From an uncultured Collinsella sp. (GTDB taxonomy: Bacteria > Actinomycetota > Coriobacteriia > Coriobacteriales > Coriobacteriaceae), in the NCBI GenBank assembly GCA_958346935.1, contig CATVTM010000001.1, forward strand, positions 1-64,000: a DNA stretch of 64,000 nt, read 5' to 3'. Every line of letters starts with the position of its first letter. Positions within the stretch are counted from its first letter, which is position 1. The notes beneath the pieces are model-generated. The model saw only the letters and a program-made list of their open reading frames with translations, had not been told where the DNA came from and searched no databases. Position numbers and translations under genes: made by a program. Below are positions 1 through 7,759 of this stretch, one piece after another.

Positions 1-65
1 GGAGGTTGCTTTGATGCTTTATACTGGTGCGGTTAGACATCCATCCTGCAATCGAGGAGATTTCC

Positions 66-1541
66 ATGGCATCAGACGTTCGCGTCCGCTTTGCACCCTC
101 ACCGACGGGCAAGCTGCACATCGGCGGCGCCCGCACCGCTATCTATAACTGGGCTTTCGCCCGCGCAAACGGCGGCACGTTCATTCTGCGCATCGACGAC
201 ACCGATCCCACCCGTTCCACCGACGAGAACACGCAGATCATCCTGCGCGCCATGCGTTGGCTGGGCCTGGACTGGGACGAGGGTCCCGAGGTGGGCGGCG
301 ATTTTGGCCCCTACGCCCAGACCGAGCGCCTGGACCTGTACAAGCAGGCCGCCCAGAAGCTTTGGGACGAGGGCAAGGCCTATCCCTGCTTCTGCACCAA
401 GGAGCAGCTCGACGCCGACCGCAAGGCCGCGCAGGAGCGCAAGGACCCCTTCCAGGGCTATCAGCGCCGTTGCCGCGATCTTGATCCCAAGGAGGCCCGC
501 CGCCGCATCGAGGCCGGGGAGTCCTACGTCCTGCGCATCAAGGTGCCCGAGGACCGCGGCGACGTCGTCATCCACGACGCCGTCCACGGCGAGGTGACCT
601 TCGACGCCAAGGAGCTCGACGACTTTGTCATCTTCCGCTCCGATGGCACGCCCACGTACAACTTCGCGACCGTCGTCGACGACGCCATGATGAAGATCAC
701 CCATGTCATCCGCGGCGACGACCACCTGTCCAACACCCCGCGTCAGGTCATGGTCTATGAGGCCCTCGGCGCGCCCGTGCCCACGTTCGCCCACATCTCC
801 ATGATCCTGGGCGCCGACGGCAAGAAGCTCTCCAAGCGCCACGGCGCCACCTCGGTGGAGGAATACCGCGACGCCGGTTACCTGTCCGACGCCTTCGTCA
901 ACTATCTGGCGCTGCTCGGCTGGTCGCTCGACGGCGAGACCACGATCATCCCGCGCGATGTCCTGGCCAGCAAGTTCTCGCTCGACCGCATCTCCAAGAA
1001 CCCGGCGACCTTCGACCCCAAGAAGCTCGACTGGGTCAATGCCGAGTACATCAACGGCATGTCCGATGCTCAGTTTGCCGATGAGATCATGGTCCCCGAG
1101 CTGCACGAGGCGGGTCTCATCGAGGGTAACGTCGAGTACGGCGAGGATTGGATTGACGCGCTTGCCGCCATCGTCAAGCCGCGCACCAAGATGCCGGCCG
1201 ACGCCGTGACCGTCGCCGCCCCCATCTTTGCTACGGCCGAGACGCTCGAGTATGACGAGAAATCCGTCAACAAGGGCCTGGCCAAAGAAGGTATGGGTGC
1301 CATTCTGGACGCAGCCAAGGCCGCGCTCGAGGGTGTTACCGAGTGGACCGCCGCCAACATCGACGCCGCGCTTGAGCCGCTGCCCGAGCAGATGGACCTC
1401 AAGAAGCGCGTGGTGTTCCAGGCCGTGCGCGTCGCCGTTTGCGGCAACATGGTGAGCCCTCCGCTGGGCGAGACCATGGCGCTCGTCGGCCGCGACGACT
1501 GCCTGGCGCGCATCGACCGCGCCCGCACGATGGCGCTGTAA
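66..1541 (+). CDS. gltX: Glutamyl-tRNA synthetase
   Basis: Charges tRNA-Glu (and possibly tRNA-Gln, for later amidation) with glutamate in the cytoplasm. The 491-residue protein has the class I HIGH-type motif FAPSPTGKLHIGG near residues 9-21 and a KMSKS-type loop, KLSKRHG, near residue 255, followed by the alpha-helical anticodon-binding domain. Length is normal for the family. The frame is open back to a GTG at 27, but ATG 66 is preceded by a GAGGAG ribosome-binding site at the right distance and starts directly before the catalytic fold, so 66 is chosen. An intrinsic terminator follows the stop codon. Discrimination between GluRS and a GlnRS-like paralogue rests on general similarity only. 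Confidence 0.95.
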   Translation: MASDVRVRFAPSPTGKLHIGGARTAIYNWAFARANGGTFILRIDDTDPTRSTDENTQIILRAMRWLGLDWDEGPEVGGDFGPYAQTERLDLYKQAAQKLWDEGKAYPCFCTKEQLDADRKAAQERKDPFQGYQRRCRDLDPKEARRRIEAGESYVLRIKVPEDRGDVVIHDAVHGEVTFDAKELDDFVIFRSDGTPTYNFATVVDDAMMKITHVIRGDDHLSNTPRQVMVYEALGAPVPTFAHISMILGADGKKLSKRHGATSVEEYRDAGYLSDAFVNYLALLGWSLDGETTIIPRDVLASKFSLDRISKNPATFDPKKLDWVNAEYINGMSDAQFADEIMVPELHEAGLIEGNVEYGEDWIDALAAIVKPRTKMPADAVTVAAPIFATAETLEYDEKSVNKGLAKEGMGAILDAAKAALEGVTEWTAANIDAALEPLPEQMDLKKRVVFQAVRVAVCGNMVSPPLGETMALVGRDDCLARIDRARTMAL

Positions 1542-1564
1542 TCGCTGCGCAAACGTATGTATTC

Positions 1565-1597
1565 GAGCCCCGTTCACTCAGAGCGGGGCTCTTGTTT
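1565..1597 (+). terminator. Rho-independent terminator after gltX
   Basis: Eight-base-pair GC-rich stem GAGCCCCG (1565-1572) with CGGGGCTC (1584-1591), followed by a T-rich stretch. It separates gltX from priA. Confidence 0.75.
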
Positions 1598-1630
1598 CTG
1601 TAGACGTATGGGATAGGAGGTGCTGGGGCC

Positions 1631-4090
1631 ATGGCCGAGCAACTTTCGCTGTTTGGTTCGTCGGAACCGGAAGAAGCTCCGAAGTCCGCGGCTCCTGCCG
1701 CCGCCCCGGCGCAGCCCGAGCCCGAGCCCGTACCCGAACCCGTCGTCGCCTATGCGAGCGTAGTCCTCGACATCCCGACGCGTGCGTTGTCCGAGCCATT
1801 CGCCTACGGCATCCCCCGGTCCCTTGCTAACGAGGCGCAGATCGGATCCACGGTCCTGGTCCACTTTGGTAACCGTGCCGCCGCGGGCTATATCGTCGAC
1901 ATTGCGCCTGAGCTAGGCGACCTGCAAGGCAACAGCGCCCTCGACCCCGCGCGCATTAAAGCCATCGAGGCTACCCTAAGCAAACCGCTCTTTACCGCCG
2001 AGGCTGCCCGTATCGCGTGCTGGATGAGCCGCGAGTATGTCGCGACACTTTCCGAGTGCCTGCGCCTGTTCTTGCCACCGGGTGGAAGCCCGCGTGTGGT
2101 CAAGGGCGATGACGGCCTATGGACCGTCGAGCGCCCCGCCGTCAAACCGATCCAAAACCGCTGGGTCATGCTCACGCCCGAGGGATTTGACTATACGCCG
2201 CCCAAGACCGCCGTTCGCCAGCGCCAGCTCATCGAGGCGCTCCAGTGCGGACCGGTCACGACGCGCGACCTCAACCTTCTCTATAACAGCATGTCGGCGA
2301 CCATCAAGGCGCTCGAAAAACGCGGCGTCGTGGTGGTGGAGGAGCGACGCGCGTGGCGAGGCTGCAGCGAGCAGACCACGCTGTCCTCGGCGAGCGGTAA
2401 GGCACCGGTGGCACTCACCGACGGCCAACAGCAGGCGCTCGCGCAGATTGAGCGCGCACGCCTCGACGCCCACGGCGACGTGGTGCTGGTCGATGGTGTC
2501 ACCGGTTCCGGCAAAACCGAGGTCTACCTTTCGGCGATTGAGCGCGTGCTCGCGGCCGGTCGCTCCGCCTGCGTGCTGGTGCCCGAGATCTCGCTGACGG
2601 CCCAGACCGTCGGCCGTTTCCGTTCGCGTTTTGGCGAGACGGTCGCGGTCTTCCATTCCCGCCTCTCGGCCGGCGAGCGCCTGGACCAGTGGGACATGGT
2701 CGCGAGCGGTGCGGCCCGCGTGGTCGTCGGCGCGCGTTCTGCGCTCTTTTGCCCGCTCAGCGACCTGGGCCTCATCATCATTGATGAGGAGCACGAGACC
2801 AGCTACAAGCAGGGCTCCAGCCCGCGCTATCATGCGCGCGAAGTGGCTGCCGAGATGGCACGCCGTTATCGCTGCCCGCTCGTGTTGGGATCTGCCACGC
2901 CTTCTGCCGAGGCCCTCGATCGCTGCCGCCGCGGCATGTACAACGGTGCTACCTGGACGCGCGTGGAGATGCCCGAGCGCCCCGGACACGCGGTCCTGCC
3001 CACGGTTCGTATTGCCGACTTGCGTCGCGAGTTCGCACACGGCAGCCGCTCCATGTTCTCAAAACCGCTGATGGAGGGTCTGGAGCGCGTCGTCGAGCGC
3101 CGCGAGAAGGCTGTGCTGCTGCACAACCGACGCGGCTTCGCGCCGTTCCTTATGTGCCGCGAGTGCGGATGCGTCCCCACCTGCAATCACTGCTCCACGG
3201 CGCTCACATACCACGAGCGCACGCATACGCTGCGGTGCCACACCTGCGGATCGTCATGGCGCGTGCAGCCCTATCCGGCGCCTACGAGTCGCTGTCCTAA
3301 GTGCGGCAGCCGCTACCTGGCAAAAATGGGCCTGGGCACGCAGCAGATCGAGGACGCGCTGCACCAGATGCTGCCCGATGACGTCGCCATCATTCGCATG
3401 GACGCCGATTCCACGCGTGGCAAGGACGCGCACAAAAAGCTGCTCGAGCAGTTCGATGCCGCCGATTGCGCCGTGCTGCTGGGCACGCAGATGATCGCCA
3501 AGGGCCTCGACTTTCCCGAGGTCACGCTCGTGGGTGTGGTCAATGCCGACTTTTCGTTGAAGCTGCCGGACTTCCGCGCAGGGGAGCGCGCCTACGACCT
3601 GTTGGAGCAGGTTGCGGGCCGAGCCGGCCGCGGCGATCGCCCCGGCGAGGTCATCATCCAGACCTACCTGCCCGAAGACCCTGTCATTCGCGCCGTCGCC
3701 GAGCACGACCGCTCGATCTTTACCGACTACGACCTGGACCAACGTCGCGATGCCCTCTATCCGCCGTTCGTGCGCCTGGTCAACATCCTGGTGTGGTCGG
3801 CGAACCCGGACGACGCGCAGGACTATATCGGGCGCATCGCGAAGCTCCTCAAGCGCCGTTGGCATGCTGCCGCGCCCGACTTTTTGCGGGCGGGGAGCGC
3901 TGTGCCGCAGGTGCTGGGCCCGGCTTCGTGTGTAATCGAGAGAGCCAAGGACCGTTACCGCTTCCATCTGCTTGTGAAGTCGCCGGTAGGGTACCATGTC
4001 TCTGATGATATCGACGCCTGCCTCAAAGAGGTGGGCTCCGTGCGCGGCGTGAGCGTGAGCGTTGACGTCGACGCCTATGATTTGATGTAA
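1631..4090 (+). CDS. priA: Primosomal protein N', replication restart helicase
   Basis: PriA is a 3'-5' superfamily 2 DNA helicase that reloads the replisome at stalled forks. The 819-residue protein has the N-terminal DNA-binding region after a Pro/Glu/Ala-rich stretch (about residues 13-40), a Walker A motif GVTGSGKTEVYL near residue 286, the DEEH helicase motif II near residue 385, a cysteine-rich zinc-binding insertion (CRECGCVPTCNHC, CHTCG and CPKCG, about residues 510-560), and the C-terminal helicase lobe with QVAGRAGRG. ATG 1631 follows an AGGAGG site. def begins 18 bases downstream. The acidic, proline-rich N-terminal stretch is not part of the catalytic family and is probably disordered. 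Confidence 0.95.
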   Translation: MAEQLSLFGSSEPEEAPKSAAPAAAPAQPEPEPVPEPVVAYASVVLDIPTRALSEPFAYGIPRSLANEAQIGSTVLVHFGNRAAAGYIVDIAPELGDLQGNSALDPARIKAIEATLSKPLFTAEAARIACWMSREYVATLSECLRLFLPPGGSPRVVKGDDGLWTVERPAVKPIQNRWVMLTPEGFDYTPPKTAVRQRQLIEALQCGPVTTRDLNLLYNSMSATIKALEKRGVVVVEERRAWRGCSEQTTLSSASGKAPVALTDGQQQALAQIERARLDAHGDVVLVDGVTGSGKTEVYLSAIERVLAAGRSACVLVPEISLTAQTVGRFRSRFGETVAVFHSRLSAGERLDQWDMVASGAARVVVGARSALFCPLSDLGLIIIDEEHETSYKQGSSPRYHAREVAAEMARRYRCPLVLGSATPSAEALDRCRRGMYNGATWTRVEMPERPGHAVLPTVRIADLRREFAHGSRSMFSKPLMEGLERVVERREKAVLLHNRRGFAPFLMCRECGCVPTCNHCSTALTYHERTHTLRCHTCGSSWRVQPYPAPTSRCPKCGSRYLAKMGLGTQQIEDALHQMLPDDVAIIRMDADSTRGKDAHKKLLEQFDAADCAVLLGTQMIAKGLDFPEVTLVGVVNADFSLKLPDFRAGERAYDLLEQVAGRAGRGDRPGEVIIQTYLPEDPVIRAVAEHDRSIFTDYDLDQRRDALYPPFVRLVNILVWSANPDDAQDYIGRIAKLLKRRWHAAAPDFLRAGSAVPQVLGPASCVIERAKDRYRFHLLVKSPVGYHVSDDIDACLKEVGSVRGVSVSVDVDAYDLM

Positions 4091-4108
4091 CAACCCGAAA
4101 GGATGGCC

Positions 4109-4645
4109 ATGGAAGCCAACGGAATCGTACTGTCGCCCGACCCTCGTCTGCGCCAGGAGTGCGCCGTCATCGAGGAGATCACCCCGGCAATCGAAGCGCT
4201 TGCCGAGAAGATGAAGAAGATGATGTTCGAGAACGGCGGCTGCGGCCTGGCTGCTCCGCAGATCGGCGAGCTCATTCAGCTCGTCACTATCGACTGCGAC
4301 TACAGCGACAAGAACGACTACGACCCGTACGTGCTCATCAACCCTGTCATTGTTGAGCAGAGCGACCATCTGGTGCCCTTTAGCGAGGGCTGCCTTTCCA
4401 TTCCTGGCATTAGCTGCGAGATCGAGCGTCCCGACCATGTCGTCGTAGAGGCGTACGACTTGGATGCCAACCTGATTCGCTATGAGGCAACGGGCGACCT
4501 GTTCTGCGTGTGCCTGCAGCATGAGATCGATCACCTGCACGGCAACACCATGTTCGAGCGACTTAAGCCCATGCAGAGGATCAAGGCAGTCAAGGAGTAC
4601 CAGGACGCCCTGGCCCGCGGCGCTCGACCGGGCGAGACGGAGTAG
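4109..4645 (+). CDS. def: Peptide deformylase
   Basis: Metalloenzyme that removes the formyl group from nascent polypeptides. It pairs functionally with fmt just downstream, which adds the formyl group to initiator tRNA. All three family motifs are present: GCGLAAPQ (about residues 44-51), EGCLSIPG (about 93-100, cysteine ligand) and QHEIDHLHG (about 137-145, HExxH-type). Two in-frame ATGs occur at 4103 and 4109. The AAAGG site ends at 4102, which directly abuts the first and gives 6-base spacing to the second, so 4109 is preferred (178 residues). The sequence EGCLS rather than EGCLSV/EGCES does not by itself settle the subtype. Confidence 0.93.
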   Translation: MEANGIVLSPDPRLRQECAVIEEITPAIEALAEKMKKMMFENGGCGLAAPQIGELIQLVTIDCDYSDKNDYDPYVLINPVIVEQSDHLVPFSEGCLSIPGISCEIERPDHVVVEAYDLDANLIRYEATGDLFCVCLQHEIDHLHGNTMFERLKPMQRIKAVKEYQDALARGARPGETE

Positions 4646-4653
4646 GTCTCACC

Positions 4654-4755
4654 GTCCCCGGTGCTGAGCGCCCGCATATCATCCCGTGCTCAAACATTCT
4701 CGCTTTGCTGCGAAACTGCGCGCGGGACGATATGCGGGCGCTCAGCACCGGGGAC
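4654..4755. repeat. 36-bp near-perfect inverted repeat
   Basis: Arms at 4654-4689 and 4720-4755 are complementary at all but two positions, one of which is a G-T wobble; the loop is 30 bases. It lies just after def. It lacks a T-tract, so it is not a simple terminator. The rest of the 328-base def-fmt gap is AT-richer and shows no credible gene; a GAGAGGAG site precedes fmt. Confidence 0.85.
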
Positions 4756-4973
4756 TGCGTTGTTCTAGCTCGGTTCGCCCGGGTGCCGTTGGGCCAGGGA
4801 GGGGCGTCTTCGCTGATAATTGCTTTGTTGGGAGGGCTGCTTTTATGCGGCTCTTTCTTTGTTTTTGGGTATATTTGTTCATGTTGAATTGTTATTGCGG
4901 ATAGGCTGGGTACTTGGCTTTCCGCTGTTATTTGTAGCCGTCTCGGCTCATTGTTGAGAGGAGACTAACAATT

Positions 4974-5894
4974 ATGCGTATTGTGTTTATGGGTACGCCT
5001 GATTTTGCTGTGCCTTCGTTGACTTCACTTGTTGAGGCTGGGAACGAGATTGCGCTTGTTATTACTCGTCCTGATGCTGTTCGTGGACGTGGTAAGAAGC
5101 TGGAGCCGTCTCCTGTTAAGGCTAAGGCGCTTGAGCTGGGGTTGCCGGTTATTGAGGCTAATCGTATGACGGCCGAGGTTGTTGAGGCGCTCCAGGCTGC
5201 AGATGCCGATATTTTCTGTGTGGCTGCCTATGGCTGCATTTTGCCCGATGAGGTGCTGCATATGGCGCCGCTTGGTATTGTGAATGTTCATGCTTCGCTG
5301 CTGCCTCGCTGGCGTGGTGCTGCTCCTATTCAGCGTGCCATTCTTGCTGGTGATGAGATTGCTGGCGTTTCCATTATGCGCATTGGGCATGGCGTTGATA
5401 CCGGTGCTTATTGCGCGCAGGCTTCTACCTCGGTTGCCGGTAAGCATGCCGAGGCGCTCACGATGGAGCTTGGCGAGCTTGGTGGTAAGTTGCTTGCCGA
5501 TACGCTTCCTTCGCTTGCCGACGGCACTGCCGTTTGGACTGAGCAGGATGAGTCGCTCGTTACCCATGCTGCGAAGATTTCCAAGCAGGAGATGCGTCTG
5601 GATCCACAGATGGCGGCGCTTGATTGCGTGCGTCATGTGCTTGCTTCGTCTGATACGGCGCCTGCTCGTTGCGTAATTGCTGGCAAGACTTTGCGCGTGC
5701 TTGATGCTGCGCCTGCTGATGTTACGCTCGGCGCGGGTCAGGTTCTTGTTAAGGCCAAACGTGTTTACCTGGGCCTTTCCGATGGCGCGGTTGAGCTGCT
5801 TGAGGTTAAGCCCGACGGCAAGCGTGCTATGGCTGCTTCTGCTTGGGCTGCTGGCCTGCAAGGCGCCGACCTTACGTGGGGTGTTCTGTCATGA
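4974..5894 (+). CDS. fmt: Methionyl-tRNA formyltransferase
   Basis: Transfers a formyl group from 10-formyl-tetrahydrofolate to Met-tRNA(fMet). The 306-residue protein starts MRIVFMGTPDFAVPSL, has the formyl-donor and catalytic core with NVHASLLPRWRGAAPI near residue 105-120, and a C-terminal OB-fold tRNA-binding domain. Length is normal. ATG 4974 follows GAGAGGAG. The stop codon overlaps the rsmB start as ATGA, so the two genes are translationally coupled. Codon use is unusual: T-ending codons (GTT, GCT, CTT, CGT) dominate, in contrast to the C/G-ending codons of priA and gltX. This bias fades through rsmB. Confidence 0.95.
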   Translation: MRIVFMGTPDFAVPSLTSLVEAGNEIALVITRPDAVRGRGKKLEPSPVKAKALELGLPVIEANRMTAEVVEALQAADADIFCVAAYGCILPDEVLHMAPLGIVNVHASLLPRWRGAAPIQRAILAGDEIAGVSIMRIGHGVDTGAYCAQASTSVAGKHAEALTMELGELGGKLLADTLPSLADGTAVWTEQDESLVTHAAKISKQEMRLDPQMAALDCVRHVLASSDTAPARCVIAGKTLRVLDAAPADVTLGAGQVLVKAKRVYLGLSDGAVELLEVKPDGKRAMAASAWAAGLQGADLTWGVLS

Positions 5895-7291
5895 GCAAGC
5901 TGTCTCCTGCACGCAAACTCGCGCTCGAGGTGTTGATGGAGGCCGATCGCCGCGGCATGTACGCGCGCGACGTGCTGTCCTCCCGCGCTTCCGCCAAGGC
6001 CATTGACCAGCGTGATTCCGCGTTTGCTGCCCGTTTGGCGCTCGGCGTGGCCGCCACGCAGGGCATTTTGGATGAGTTGCTCGACCAGTTTTTGGATAAG
6101 CCCAAAAAGGTCGCGCCGCGTGTGCGCATGGCGCTTCGTATCTCGGCCTTCGAGATGCTCTACCTGCATACTCCGGGTCGTGTTGCCGTAAGCCAGGGTG
6201 TTGAGCTGGTGCGCAGCGGTGCTAAGTCTGCTGCGGGCCTTGCCAATGCCGTGCTGCACAAAGTTGCCGATAACGTTGAGGATTTTGCCACGGCTTCTGA
6301 CGTGGATGAGTCCGAGCGTCGCCTGGTGCGCCTTTCGCGCCTGATGGGTCTTCCCCGCTGGCTCTGCGCTCGCATTATGGCGTCGTTCGACACGCCCGAG
6401 GGCGCGCTCAACTTTGCCGGAAATTTGGCGCCCGCGCCGCTCGCTCTGCACGAGAATGCCTTTGCGACCAAGCCCGATCCGTATATCTCGCAGCTCGTCG
6501 CGCCAGTCTTCCCAGGCTGCCATGCCCCGGTTGATGCCCAGGTTACGGTTGCGTCGGGCGTATTTGAGCGTGCTGCTGCCGTGGCCTCGGACCTTAACGC
6601 CCAGCTTATCGCCACAGCTGCCACGCGCCCTGGTAGCTGCCTTGAGATTGGTGCCGGTCGTGGAACCAAGACCTACGTGATGATGTGTCAGGCCAAACGT
6701 GCCGGGTACGACCGTCAACACACCGCGCTTGATTTGCACGATCGTAAATGCGATCAGAATCTCGCGCGCCTGCATAAGGCGGGCATTCCGGGCGTTCGTA
6801 CGGTTTCGGGCGATGCGTGCGAACTTGATGAGGTGCTTACGTCCTTCGATGCCATGCTCGGTGAGCCTGCCCTGTTCGATACGGTGTTTATCGATGCGCC
6901 GTGCTCTGGCACCGGTACCATGCGCCGTCATCCCGAGATCCCGTGGCGCCTGACCGAGAGCGATATGACGACCGAGCTGCCCAAGCTGCAACTGACGATG
7001 CTCAAGGAGGCTGCTGCGCGTGTGGCTGCCGATGGCGAGCTCATCTACGCGACGTGCTCGGTCTTTGATGAGGAGAACACACAGGTCGTTGATGCCTTCC
7101 TGGCCTCTCCCGAGGGCGAGGGCTTTTCCGTGTCGCCGCTCAGCGAAGCCCAGATTCTGCAGCTTCCCGAATTTGAGCAGGCCAAGAAGCTCGTATCCGT
7201 CCGTCAAAACGATCGAGGTCTTTTCCAAAGTGTCCCCACAAACGCCGACTTCTACGACGGCCACTTCTGCGCCCGCCTGGTCCGCAACTAA
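5891..7291 (+). CDS. rsmB: 16S rRNA (cytosine-C5) methyltransferase RsmB-type
   Basis: SAM-dependent m5C methyltransferase of 16S rRNA. The 466-residue protein has an N-terminal NusB-like helical RNA-binding domain (about 1-140) and a C-terminal Rossmann methyltransferase. SAM motif LEIGAGRGTKT is near residue 250, the PCSG motif is in DAPCSGTGTMRRHPE near 337, and the catalytic cysteine is in YATCSVFDEEN near 386. An in-frame upstream start exists at 5843, inside fmt, but ATG 5891 gives the usual ATGA overlap with the fmt stop and begins at the NusB-like domain. Position specificity (C967) is assumed from the family architecture. Confidence 0.92.
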   Translation: MSKLSPARKLALEVLMEADRRGMYARDVLSSRASAKAIDQRDSAFAARLALGVAATQGILDELLDQFLDKPKKVAPRVRMALRISAFEMLYLHTPGRVAVSQGVELVRSGAKSAAGLANAVLHKVADNVEDFATASDVDESERRLVRLSRLMGLPRWLCARIMASFDTPEGALNFAGNLAPAPLALHENAFATKPDPYISQLVAPVFPGCHAPVDAQVTVASGVFERAAAVASDLNAQLIATAATRPGSCLEIGAGRGTKTYVMMCQAKRAGYDRQHTALDLHDRKCDQNLARLHKAGIPGVRTVSGDACELDEVLTSFDAMLGEPALFDTVFIDAPCSGTGTMRRHPEIPWRLTESDMTTELPKLQLTMLKEAAARVAADGELIYATCSVFDEENTQVVDAFLASPEGEGFSVSPLSEAQILQLPEFEQAKKLVSVRQNDRGLFQSVPTNADFYDGHFCARLVRN

Positions 7292-7298
7292 CAATTTA

Positions 7299-7363
7299 GT
7301 TGCGGTGAAATAGGGACCGAATATCGGCATCTACCCGCCAAACAGTCCTTATTTCACCGCAAC
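7299..7363. repeat. 19-bp imperfect inverted repeat after rsmB
   Basis: Arms 7299-7317 and 7345-7363 pair throughout with a single G-T wobble, separated by 27 bases. It lies 8 bases after the rsmB stop and just before a separate terminator-like hairpin. Its layout resembles the longer inverted repeat after def, though the sequences differ. Confidence 0.75.
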
Positions 7364-7366
7364 TTA

Positions 7367-7420
7367 CGAAGGCGGCCCTGCGACCGATTGTTTGGTCGCT
7401 GGGCCGCCTTCGTGCGTTTT
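7367..7420 (+). terminator. Terminator hairpin between rsmB and the FmdB-like gene
   Basis: Eleven-base-pair stem (7367-7377 with 7402-7412) with an inner CGACC/GGTCG stem, followed by a T-rich tail on the plus strand. It closes the fmt-rsmB unit. Confidence 0.7.
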
Positions 7421-7434
7421 GTTGTGGCAAGCTC

Positions 7435-7671
7435 TTAGTGGCTGTGCGGGCAGTTAGCGCAGTAGCCGCTGGTGGCGCTGGTGCTGGAACCGCCGCTGCG
7501 CTGGTCGGTGTTGTAGAAACCACTGCCCTCAAACTTGATGCCGCTGGCCGAGAACGTTTTGGCGGCCGGAGCGCCGCAGCTCGGGCACACGACCTCGGGG
7601 GTCTCGGACATGGGATGCTCAACCTCAAACACGTTGCCGCAGCTCGAGCACTTGTAATCGTAGCGCGCCAT
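7435..7671 (-). CDS. FmdB-type zinc-ribbon protein
   Basis: A 78-residue protein opening MARYDYKCSSCGNVFEVEH with a second pair, CPSCG, near residue 34, matching the N-terminal zinc ribbon of the FmdB/CxxC_CXXC_SSSS family. A glycine/serine-rich region and a cysteine/histidine-rich end (GYCANCPHSH) follow. The molecular role of the family is poorly defined; the name comes from a regulator of formamidase genes and should not be taken as a function here. The start codon is preceded by GGAAG. It lies between terminator-like hairpins and may be its own transcription unit. Confidence 0.85.
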   Translation of the reverse strand: MARYDYKCSSCGNVFEVEHPMSETPEVVCPSCGAPAAKTFSASGIKFEGSGFYNTDQRSGGSSTSATSGYCANCPHSH

Positions 7672-7689
7672 AATACTTCCTTTTCAGCA

Positions 7690-7718
7690 CAAAGCGGGCA
7701 GATCGCTCTGCCCGCATA
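7690..7718 (-). terminator. Terminator after the GH13-GH77 gene
   Basis: Nine-base-pair stem GCGGGCAGA (7694-7702) with TCTGCCCGC (7707-7715), 4-base loop; on the minus strand it is followed by TTTGTG. It lies between the fusion gene and the FmdB-like gene. Confidence 0.6.
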
Positions 7719-7759
7719 AATTCAAACGTCTGTAACTGTACCCTATATCGGGGGTTTTA

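Noticed and set aside
4704..4904. Short plus-strand ORFs between def and fmt
   Set aside because: They lie over the long inverted repeat and AT-rich spacer, and have no ribosome-binding site or family features.
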